A stretch of DNA of 32,145 nucleotides from Candidatus Daviesbacteria bacterium RIFCSPLOWO2_01_FULL_39_12 (GTDB taxonomy: Bacteria > Patescibacteriota > Microgenomatia > Daviesbacterales > UBA10151): assembly GCA_001776905.1 (NCBI GenBank), contig MFDM01000011.1, forward strand, positions 69,747 to 101,891, written 5' to 3'. Below the pieces are notes generated by a model, which was given only the letters and a program-made list of their open reading frames with translations, was not told the DNA's origin and did not search any database. Made by a program: the position numbers and the translations under genes. Below, piece by piece: positions 23,184 through 29,283 of this stretch. The stretch's first letter is position 1, and each line of letters begins with the position of its first letter.

Positions 23184-25019
23184 ATGAAATTAAAATACGC
23201 TCAAGTTATTGGATTAAATACAGACCAGAAAGCTGCACAGACTATTTTTAATAGCCAGGATGAAGAGAATGCTTTTTTGGCCATTTTACAACTCGGTTGT
23301 GATGATGCTTTCACCAGAGGCAGACAAACTTTGATTGAAGCAGCGGATTTCTATTTTGATTTTGACGGTTCACCTGCCCAAAAGCTGGTGGCCACTTTTG
23401 AAGAGACCCAGAAAAAATTTCAGGATGCCGAGTCTCAACTGCTTTTAGCTGCCATCTCCGGCAAAGTATTGTATTTGATTGCTCAGGGAGAGGTGGCAGC
23501 TTTCTTAAAAAGAGAGGGCAAAATATCTGATCTTTTGAGTTTGGGTTCTCCCAAACAGTTAATTTCCGGCTTTTTAAACGAAATGGACAAAGTTTTACTG
23601 TCAACCAAAAGTTTCTCCCTTGAGCTGGGAGAGGATCTTAGTAAATCTTTAGATACCACACCGGAGGAGTTTGAACAAGATTTATCAGATAAAGTAGGGA
23701 CACTTGATTCAGCCTCCGGGGAAATGGCAGCCTTACTGATTGAAACACAAAAAACTGAGTCGTCTGAGGGTGTAGGATTGGCGACTGAAGATCAGTCTAC
23801 AGCTCAGGTTTCAGAGGACGAGATCCCGGAGGCTGAGGTGAGCACAAAAGCGCCCAGATCTTGGCCATCCATCAAATTAGCAACAATTATTTTGTCAAAA
23901 ATTTTTCAAAAGTTTCCCTCAAGCGGCCGGAGTAGATTGGTTTTGGCCGTGATCTTAATTGTGATTATCGGGGCGGGAATTGGCTTAAAATTTATCAAAG
24001 ACAGCAATGCCAAACAGGAGACGGTTTTTAAAAATGCCCTGACAGAGGCAGAAAATAATCTGAACACTGCCAAGTCTCTGCAAAGTTTAAATCCGTCAGA
24101 AGCCAGAGCCAAGTTAGAATCTGCCAAAAGTAATCTCAACAAGGCCACAGCCATCAAACCCAAAGACTCACGAGCACAAAAATTAAAAGAGCAGATTGAA
24201 TCTGAGTCCGACTCTATTCTGCAACAATTCCAAACTCAAAACTTTCCTGAGTTTTTAGATTTAAATTTGATTAAAAAAGATTTTCAAGCCACCAACCTGA
24301 CTTTGTCAGGCGGTAATTTATTGCTTTTAGATCCGATCCAAAAGAGTTTAGTCAGTATCAATCTGGATAAAAAATCAAACCAAATCATTGCCGGAACAGA
24401 CCAGATCGGAGAGGGGCTAAAAGCTGCCCTATCAGACAGTTTAGCTTTTGTCTATTCCAAAGATAAGGGAGTGTTAAAAATAGACATCACCAATCAAAAA
24501 GTTACAACTGTTGCCAAGCCGGATGAGAATTGGGGACAAGTCATTACCTTAATGCCTTTCTCGAGCAATGTCTATCTGCTGGATAGTTCAAAAAATAAAA
24601 TTTGGAAATATGTTCCCACTGCCGGCGGCTACTCTGAAAAAAGAGAATATCTCACCTCTGGTACAGAAGTTGATTTATCTAAAGCAGTAGCCATGCAGAT
24701 TGATTCCGCCATTTATGCGTTGACATCCGATGGGCAAATTCTGAAATTTTTAAGAGGAGCCAAAGACAACTTTACCTATGAAGGTTTGGATAAAGGAGTC
24801 AAGGATCCGAAATCCTTTTTTGTCTCATCAGATTCGGAGAACCTGTATGTTTTGGATTCGGGCAATCAAAGACTTTTGATTTTAACAAAAACAGGCAGTT
24901 ATAAAGGCCAAATTGAAGGTGAAAAATTTGGCTCTGCCACGGATTTGGTGGTGGATGAAAAAGGCAAAAAAGTTTATCTTTTGGAAGGTAGTAAAATTTA
25001 CTCCGTGGACTTAAAATAA
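23184..25019 (+). CDS. Membrane-anchored propeller protein with PPM-phosphatase-like N-domain
   Basis: 611 residues. Residues 1-190 resemble a degenerate PPM/PP2C phosphatase fold: a GKVLYLIAQGEVAAFLKREG strand pair and FLNEMDKVLLSTKSFS in the place of the usual 'lllcTDGl'. The metal-binding Asp of 'DG' motifs is not evident, so it may be non-catalytic. One membrane helix (LVLAVILIVIIGAGIGL, about 252-270) is followed by a helical stalk (about 280-345) and a six-bladed-type beta-propeller (about 355-611) with YVLDSGNQRLLILTKTGSYK and GSATDLVVDEKGKKVYLLEG NHL/YVTN-like repeats. The topology suggests an outside propeller sensing or binding and an inside regulatory domain; this is inference. Confidence 0.72.
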   Translation: MKLKYAQVIGLNTDQKAAQTIFNSQDEENAFLAILQLGCDDAFTRGRQTLIEAADFYFDFDGSPAQKLVATFEETQKKFQDAESQLLLAAISGKVLYLIAQGEVAAFLKREGKISDLLSLGSPKQLISGFLNEMDKVLLSTKSFSLELGEDLSKSLDTTPEEFEQDLSDKVGTLDSASGEMAALLIETQKTESSEGVGLATEDQSTAQVSEDEIPEAEVSTKAPRSWPSIKLATIILSKIFQKFPSSGRSRLVLAVILIVIIGAGIGLKFIKDSNAKQETVFKNALTEAENNLNTAKSLQSLNPSEARAKLESAKSNLNKATAIKPKDSRAQKLKEQIESESDSILQQFQTQNFPEFLDLNLIKKDFQATNLTLSGGNLLLLDPIQKSLVSINLDKKSNQIIAGTDQIGEGLKAALSDSLAFVYSKDKGVLKIDITNQKVTTVAKPDENWGQVITLMPFSSNVYLLDSSKNKIWKYVPTAGGYSEKREYLTSGTEVDLSKAVAMQIDSAIYALTSDGQILKFLRGAKDNFTYEGLDKGVKDPKSFFVSSDSENLYVLDSGNQRLLILTKTGSYKGQIEGEKFGSATDLVVDEKGKKVYLLEGSKIYSVDLK

Positions 25020-25023
25020 CCTC

Positions 25024-25464
25024 ATGCGCCTTGTTAACAAAAAAGCCCTCTACAATTACCATATTCTGGAAAAGATTGAGGCTGGAATAGTGCTTTCCGG
25101 TGCTGAGGTCAAATCCATCAGAGCTGGTAGAATAGATCTGGGAGAATCATACGTCAGAATTTTAAATGGAGAAGCCTATTTGGTTAATGCCAATATCCCC
25201 AAGTTTCAGCAATCCGGTGAAAAAGATTATGATGCCACCAAATCCAGAAAATTACTCCTACATAAAGATCAAATAGACTCTTTATTGGGAAAGGTTTCCG
25301 GAAAAGCCACCACTTTGGTGCCAGTAGCAATTTATGAGAAAAATAACAGATTTAAAGTGGAGGTGGGTTTGGCCAAATCCAAGAAAGAATTTGACAAAAG
25401 AAAAATCCTCAAAGAAAGAGATCATGCACGTAGGGTGGAACAGGAATTAAGAGGGAAAGAATAG
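25024..25464 (+). CDS. smpB: SsrA-binding protein SmpB
   Basis: 146 residues, full length. SmpB binds tmRNA, mimics the missing tRNA anticodon arm and delivers tmRNA to stalled ribosomes. Family motifs are clear: NKKALYNYHILEKIEAGIVL, GAEVKSIRAG, ESYVRILNGEAYLVN, DKRKILKERDHARRVEQELR. The tmRNA gene lies about 0.8 kb downstream on the other strand. It follows the propeller gene after four bases; a TAAAAT (25012-25017) six bases before the ATG could also give a separate leaderless transcript. No Shine-Dalgarno. Confidence 0.96.
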   Translation: MRLVNKKALYNYHILEKIEAGIVLSGAEVKSIRAGRIDLGESYVRILNGEAYLVNANIPKFQQSGEKDYDATKSRKLLLHKDQIDSLLGKVSGKATTLVPVAIYEKNNRFKVEVGLAKSKKEFDKRKILKERDHARRVEQELRGKE

Positions 25465-25486
25465 ATTTAGCATAAGTAAATTGTAC

Positions 25487-25515
25487 TTGACGAAATTATT
25501 ATATTACTCTATAAT
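25487..25515 (+). promoter_or_regulatory. Promoter of the AbrB/PIN operon
   Basis: TTGACG (25487-25492), 17-nt spacer, perfect TATAAT (25510-25515). An inverted repeat TATTATA (25497-25503) / TATAATA (25510-25516) overlaps the -10 and is a candidate operator for the AbrB-type antitoxin. A strong Shine-Dalgarno AAAGGAGG (25528-25535) precedes the ATG by eight bases. Confidence 0.75.
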
Positions 25516-25543
25516 ATAGAAAGTTAGAAAGGAGGAAATTCTT

Positions 25544-25801
25544 ATGCAACAACTTTATCAGGAAGAAATTGTCAAAATTCAACCAAAGGGCTTAGTAACT
25601 ATTCCCAAAAAATTCCGTAATGAATTAGGTTTTGCAGAAAATAGTTTGGTGAGAATTAAAGAAGAGAAAGGAAGATTAGTTATGGAGGTTGTGCGTACTC
25701 TCTCCTATCCTGTTAGAAGTTACACAGATTCGGAGATTGATCAGTTTTTTGAGCTTGATGAAAAAGAATCAAAGGATTTGAAAAAAAAGGGGTTGTTATA
25801 G
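25544..25801 (+). CDS. AbrB/MazE-type antitoxin
   Basis: 85 residues. The swapped-hairpin AbrB domain is clear: KIQPKGLVTIPKKFRNELGF, then ENSLVRIKEEKGRLVMEVVR (residues about 10-52). The acidic C-terminus (DSEIDQFFELDEKESKDLKK) probably binds the downstream PIN toxin. It has a strong promoter and the best Shine-Dalgarno in the window, unlike the leaderless neighbours, in keeping with an acquired module. Its stop is immediately next to the toxin start. Confidence 0.85.
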   Translation: MQQLYQEEIVKIQPKGLVTIPKKFRNELGFAENSLVRIKEEKGRLVMEVVRTLSYPVRSYTDSEIDQFFELDEKESKDLKKKGLL

Positions 25802-25803
25802 TG

Positions 25804-26226
25804 ATGAAAAGAACTCCGTCTGTCTTATTTAATGCTTCTGTTGTTCTGACAGGACTTAAATCTCCAACTGGCGGATCAGCAAAGGTTATTTCATGGGTAG
25901 GAAAAGGAAAAATTAAGGGGATAATTTCCGAAACTATTTTAGATGAGATTTTAAGAAATACCCTAAAAATTGGCTTTGAAAAAGTTGATTTGGAAAAAAG
26001 AGTACAGGAAATTTTTCAAATAACAAAAGAACCGAAAGCAGAAACTGTGGATCAATTTAAAGGTATTGTTTTGAATTTTGGAGATGCTCATGTATTGGCA
26101 TCAGCAAAGCAGGCAAAGACAGAATATCTTGTATCTTTGGATCAAAAACACATCTTAATTCTGAAGGATAAAATAAAAGGATTTAAAATAGTAACACCCG
26201 GTGAGTTAATTCAAGAATTTCAATAG
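25804..26226 (+). CDS. PIN-domain toxin with Asn in place of the first catalytic Asp
   Basis: 140 residues from the ATG at 25804; the GTG at 25801 would overlap the antitoxin stop by one base. The PIN fold is seen in SETILDEILR, NFGDAHVLASAKQAKTEYLV, SLDQKHIL and VTPGELIQ. PIN toxins are Mg-dependent RNases using three or four acidic residues. Here the N-terminal motif, normally LDTNVL, reads LFNASVV, so the first Asp is Asn, while the Asp of GDAH and of SLD remain. It may be weakened, inactive, or use a variant site. It pairs with the AbrB-type antitoxin directly upstream. Confidence 0.82.
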   Translation: MKRTPSVLFNASVVLTGLKSPTGGSAKVISWVGKGKIKGIISETILDEILRNTLKIGFEKVDLEKRVQEIFQITKEPKAETVDQFKGIVLNFGDAHVLASAKQAKTEYLVSLDQKHILILKDKIKGFKIVTPGELIQEFQ

Positions 26227-26247
26227 TTTCAGTTGCCATAATATAAT

Positions 26248-26641
26248 TGGTGGAGATGGGGGGTTTTGCACCCCCGTCCAAAATTGGATCTAAAAAAACT
26301 TCTACAAGCTTAGTTTATGTATTTTTGAGTATTAACATTAACCCATAAACAGGAAGGTTAATACTTAATCCAAGTTTCTTGATTCCGATTATGGATTAGA
26401 TATCGCAACTGCATCCAGACTGGGTACATACCTCGGTAATCTAGCCTGGAAAAGATTATCCAAGATACCTTTAAGCGTAAACTACAGCAGGTTGTGCTGG
26501 AGAAAACGCTTCTCGCGCTAAAGCGAGAACGGAACGACCAAATTTATTGGCGTTTGTGTTTTGAAACAATATTTAACGTTTAATGTTTCCTTAACAGCTT
26601 GCAGTTTTTAAAGAGCAATCCTGTCGAGACTATACATCCCC
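26248..26641 (-). ncRNA. ssrA: tmRNA (transfer-messenger RNA)
   Basis: 394 nt, one piece. The 5' end GGGGATG pairs with the 3' CATCTCC, followed by an encoded ACCA. A T-arm GGGGG/CCCCC lies next to the acceptor (loop TGCAAAA, unlike the usual TTCRANT). The likely resume codon is GCC at 26551-26549, nucleotide 91 of the RNA, the same distance as in E. coli. The open frame from there begins ANKFGRSVLA, ends PAVVYA and stops at TAA (26473-26471), giving a 26-residue tag, longer than the common 10-15. The frame contains a TTCTCGC/GCGAGAA hairpin. SmpB is encoded nearby. The boundaries are firm; the tag frame is inferred. Confidence 0.9.
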
Positions 26642-26648
26642 AATACGT

Positions 26649-26654
26649 AGTATA
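26649..26654 (-). promoter_or_regulatory. -10 element of the tmRNA gene
   Basis: Minus-strand TATACT seven bases before the tmRNA 5' end. The -35 region (TTTCAT or ATTTCA) is a weak match. Confidence 0.5.
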
Positions 26655-26710
26655 CTACCACAAACTGCCTATGAAATCAAGCCAAGGATACTTTTTTTGT
26701 CCCAGATTAC

Positions 26711-27409
26711 ATGAACCTTATACTAGATATATTATTTCCCAAAAAATGTGTGGGATGCTCTAAAGAGGGGACATATTTTTGCCAAAATTGTATTTCCCAT
26801 ATTATGCAGACAGACTTGGTTTGCCCAAGCTGTGAAGACTTAGCTATGGGAGGACAAACTCATCCGATTTGTAAGAAAAGATTTGGGTTGGATGGGCTGT
26901 GGAGTCTGGGTATCTACCAGGATCCTTTAAGGTCTGCCATCCAAAAGCTTAAGTACAAGGGAATTACAGAATTGGCTGATATTTTGATTGATATCACGTT
27001 GGAATATTGGGTCAAATATCAGCCTTTTGTTTTAGATCAAATTAAAAAAGATCAAGGAGTGGATTGGGTGGTTGTACCGGTGCCGCTGTATTGGTGGAGG
27101 GTTAATTCTCGGGGTTTTAATCAGTCGTCTTTAATTGGACAAAGTTTATCCAAAAAGCTAGGTTTAGATTACTCGGAAGCTCTTAAACGTACTCGTTATA
27201 CTAAGTCTCAGGTAAAGCTAAAAGAAAAAGACCGACGGAAAAATATTTTTGACGCTTTTGCAATTTCTCCTGACTATACCCTACATCCTAAACCCTATGT
27301 CCTACTTATAGACGACGTCTGGACTACCGGATCAACGCTCAGGGAATGTTGCTATGTTTTAAAGAAGAATGGAGCTAAAAAGGTTTGGGCATTAACATTG
27401 GCTAGATAG
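26711..27409 (+). CDS. comF: ComF family phosphoribosyltransferase-like protein
   Basis: 232 residues, typical length. The N-terminal zinc finger has CVGC (about 13-16), CQNC (24-27) and CPSC (38-41); the C-terminal type I phosphoribosyltransferase fold has VVVPVPLYWWR, SRGFNQSSLIGQ and the PRPP-binding loop VLLIDDVWTTGST (197-209). ComF proteins support DNA uptake, though the enzymatic reaction is not established. It is a lone gene between tmRNA and the tRNA genes. No Shine-Dalgarno or clear -10 at the leaderless distance was found, so the ATG is chosen by homology of the N-terminus (LDILFPKKCVGC). Confidence 0.92.
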   Translation: MNLILDILFPKKCVGCSKEGTYFCQNCISHIMQTDLVCPSCEDLAMGGQTHPICKKRFGLDGLWSLGIYQDPLRSAIQKLKYKGITELADILIDITLEYWVKYQPFVLDQIKKDQGVDWVVVPVPLYWWRVNSRGFNQSSLIGQSLSKKLGLDYSEALKRTRYTKSQVKLKEKDRRKNIFDAFAISPDYTLHPKPYVLLIDDVWTTGSTLRECCYVLKKNGAKKVWALTLAR

Positions 27410-27440
27410 TGAAGCTGGATTCTGTTAAAATTGCTTATAC

Positions 27441-27526
27441 GGTGGGTTGCCCGAGTGGTTTAAGGGGGCAGTTCGCTAAACTGCTGGCTCGTAAGGGTCA
27501 CACAGGTTCGAATCCTGTACCCACCG
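27441..27526 (+). tRNA. tRNA-Ser(GCU)
   Basis: 86 nt. Acceptor GGTGGGT/ACCCACC, U8, anticodon stem GCAGT/ACTGC with loop TCGCTAA (anticodon GCT), long variable arm and T-arm CAGG TTCGAAT CCTG. Reads AGC/AGU. No encoded CCA. A TAAAAT at 27426-27431 is a possible -10. Confidence 0.95.
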
Positions 27527-27531
27527 CACAG

Positions 27532-27618
27532 GGAGAGGTCGCATAGCGGCCTAGTGCGGCAGTTTTGAAAACTGCTGAGGGTGTAAGCCCTCCGTGGGTT
27601 CGAATCCCACCCTCTCCG
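27532..27618 (+). tRNA. tRNA-Ser(UGA)
   Basis: 87 nt, five bases after the previous tRNA. Acceptor GGAGAGG/CCTCTCC, anticodon stem GCAGT/ACTGC with loop TTTGAAA (anticodon TGA), long variable arm, T-arm GTGGG TTCGAAT CCCAC. No encoded CCA. Confidence 0.95.
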
Positions 27619-27646
27619 CCGAGTCAGACTTGGCTCCGCCTATCCC

Positions 27647-27675
27647 TTTACAGACTATCTTTTTAGAGTTACACT
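27647..27675 (+). promoter_or_regulatory. Promoter of the membrane-protein gene at 27683 (leaderless)
   Basis: TTTACA (27647-27652), 17-nt spacer, TACACT (27670-27675), seven bases to the ATG. A clear example of the leaderless pattern in this window. Confidence 0.6.
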
Positions 27676-27682
27676 TGAGTGG

Positions 27683-28264
27683 ATGCCCAAACAGGAAAAA
27701 TCTAGTCGGAGAGAAACTTCCAAACCAGAACTTGAGTCAGCTTTTCTCACCCCAAAAATGATGGAGGCAGGAGAGATTAAAACTTTGCTGGAGTGGGAAG
27801 CACCCTCCCGTCCCTTTAGAAAAAAAGATCGTTCTTACTATACCTATTCTGCTGTAATTGTAATTCTGATTATCTTGATTCTGTTTTTTGCCAGACAATT
27901 TTTACTGATCGGTACAGTTTTATCCTTAACTTTTGTGACTTATGTGTTGGCATTTATTCCACCTCACAACATCAAATATAGGATTTCCACTCAGGGAATC
28001 ATCATTGGTGAAGATTTTTACTTTTGGCACTTTTTGGATGCTTTTTGGTTTAAAGAAAAAGATGGTCAAAAAATTTTGCATATCCAGACCGGATTGAGAT
28101 TTCCTGCTCAACTGATGTTAGTTTTGGGGGACGGGAGCGAGGAAAAGGTTAAAAAATTGGTGGCCAGGTTTTTACCATATGTTGAGGTTCCCAGAAAATC
28201 TTGGATGGAAAAATGGTCAGAAGGTTTGCAAAAAAACTTTCCTTTGGAAAACCCTCATAGGTGA
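27683..28264 (+). CDS. Two-helix membrane protein of unknown function
   Basis: 193 residues. A charged 50-residue cytoplasmic start precedes two closely spaced membrane helices (YSAVIVILIILILFFARQFL and LIGTVLSLTFVTYVLAFI, about 55-95). A soluble domain follows (about 96-193; ISTQGIIIGEDFYFWHFLDA), resembling the membrane-plus-PH-like organisation of DUF-type CPR proteins, but I cannot assign a family. It is flanked by tRNA genes on both sides and has its own promoter. Confidence 0.7.
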   Translation: MPKQEKSSRRETSKPELESAFLTPKMMEAGEIKTLLEWEAPSRPFRKKDRSYYTYSAVIVILIILILFFARQFLLIGTVLSLTFVTYVLAFIPPHNIKYRISTQGIIIGEDFYFWHFLDAFWFKEKDGQKILHIQTGLRFPAQLMLVLGDGSEEKVKKLVARFLPYVEVPRKSWMEKWSEGLQKNFPLENPHR

Positions 28265-28311
28265 TTTTCATTTCAGAAAACGCCCTAAAAATGCTAGAAT
28301 ACCCATGTGTT

Positions 28312-28385
28312 GCGCCCGTAGTTCAATTGGATAGAACACCAGATTGCGGATCTGGCGGTTGCAGGTTCGAGTCCCGCCGGGCGCG
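28312..28385 (+). tRNA. tRNA-Arg(GCG)
   Basis: 74 nt. Acceptor GCGCCCG/CGGGCGC, D-stem GTTC/GAAC, anticodon stem CCAGA/TCTGG with loop TTGCGGA (anticodon GCG), T-loop TTCGAGT. The T-stem has one A.C mismatch (positions 51-63). No encoded CCA. G34 replaces the A34 (inosine) usual for bacterial CGN-reading tRNA-Arg. Confidence 0.92.
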
Positions 28386-28392
28386 CTAAAAT

Positions 28393-28479
28393 GGTGGGAT
28401 GCGAGAGTGGCTTATTCGGCTGGTTTCGAAAACCAAGCGAGGCGTAAGTCTCACGCAGGTTCAAATCCTGCTCCCACCG
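28393..28479 (+). tRNA. tRNA-Ser(CGA)
   Basis: 87 nt, seven bases after tRNA-Arg. Acceptor GGTGGGA/TCCCACC, anticodon loop TTCGAAA (anticodon CGA) on a stem whose outer pair is a C.A mismatch, long variable arm, T-arm GCAGG TTCAAAT CCTGC. No encoded CCA. Confidence 0.93.
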
Positions 28480-28848
28480 CTAACGGTTCGGTCTAAAAAG
28501 AGTAAAAATAGGGAAACTTAAGTAGGTAAATGCCAAAATATTTGAAAAAATACGGAATAGAAAGGTTAAATTGTCTTGAGAAAAAGGCCAACTGAACATA
28601 ATAGCAGTTGCAAAAAGAGTATACAAACAAATAGGAAGAGAGATTATAGTTATAAGAGAAAGTGATATTAATTTTAATAATTTATTACTAGTATATAAAA
28701 CTATAATAAATGACAGTAAATCAACTAAGAAAGCAGCTACAAAAATTCCATAAATAGTTGAAAATCTGGTATAAACCCAAGCTGCAGAAAGCAGAATGAA
28801 AAAAATTGAATAAAAAATAATTAATATTTTTTTACTATAAAATCCCAT
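28480..28848 (-). CDS. Small four-helix membrane protein, unknown
   Basis: 122 residues with about four hydrophobic helices (ILIIFYSIFFILLSAAWVY; IYGIFVAAFLVDLLSFIIVL; LISLSLITIISLPICLYTLF; FRIFSNILAFTYLSFPIFTL). Its DNA is more AT-rich than the surroundings. No family recognised. The stop codon begins one base after tRNA-Ser(CGA) on the other strand. A TATAGT lies eight bases before the ATG. It is divergent from the NUDIX gene. Confidence 0.55.
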   Translation of the reverse strand: MGFYSKKILIIFYSIFFILLSAAWVYTRFSTIYGIFVAAFLVDLLSFIIVLYTSNKLLKLISLSLITIISLPICLYTLFATAIMFSWPFSQDNLTFLFRIFSNILAFTYLSFPIFTLFRPNR

Positions 28849-28856
28849 TTTTTTAG

Positions 28857-28873
28857 ACTATAATTCCATTATA
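28857..28873. promoter_or_regulatory. Symmetric divergent promoter region
   Basis: TATAATTCCATTATA (28859-28873) is a perfect inverted repeat that offers a TATAAT on each strand, between the divergent membrane-protein and NUDIX genes. Alternative -10s at leaderless distance are TATAGT (minus, 28862-28857) and TATAGC (plus, 28870-28875). No good -35 in either direction. Confidence 0.5.
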
Positions 28874-28881
28874 GCTTAAAT

Positions 28882-29283
28882 ATGCAAAGAGAATTTTCTG
28901 CTGGAGGGATTGTCCTTAAAAATGGTAAAGTGCTTTTGACAAAGCATTCCCAAAATCACCATTGGTCCTTTCCTAAGGGTTTGATTGATCCCGGACAAAC
29001 CCCACCAGAAGCCGCTGTGCGTGAAGTTCGTGAAGAAGGTGGAGTAGAAGCAGAGATTTTGGACAAAGTGGGATACAACAAATATGTTTACACTCTAAAC
29101 GGGGAAAAAATCTTTAAAGTGGTGACGTATTTTTTGATGAAGTATGTTTCAGGTGACCCCAAAGATCATGACTGGGAAGTGGAGGAAGCAGGATGGTACA
29201 CGCCAGAAGATGCATTAAAACAATTAACCTTCTCTCAGGACAAGGCGCTTCTAAAGAAGGCGTTGGAAATATATGGCAAGTGA
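28882..29283 (+). CDS. NUDIX hydrolase
   Basis: 133 residues, full-length single domain. NUDIX enzymes cleave nucleoside diphosphates linked to another moiety. The box is GLIDPGQTPPEAAVREVREE then GGV (residues 33-55): it keeps the REVREEGGV helix with the metal-binding Glu residues, but the first Glu of the motif (GX5E) is Gln39. The opening REFSAGGIVLKNGKVLLTKH is typical of Ap4A-type and ADP-ribose-type members; the substrate cannot be told. The last 11 bases overlap the next gene, implying co-transcription and coupling. Confidence 0.9.
   Translation: MQREFSAGGIVLKNGKVLLTKHSQNHHWSFPKGLIDPGQTPPEAAVREVREEGGVEAEILDKVGYNKYVYTLNGEKIFKVVTYFLMKYVSGDPKDHDWEVEEAGWYTPEDALKQLTFSQDKALLKKALEIYGK

Noticed and set aside
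26528-26551. Alternative tmRNA tag frame ending at an early TAA
   Set aside because: It would give only a few residues, and the GCC frame begins at the position expected from E. coli and stays open to a TAA.
26686-26700. T-run after GGATAC as a terminator before comF
   Set aside because: No GC-rich hairpin precedes it on the plus strand.
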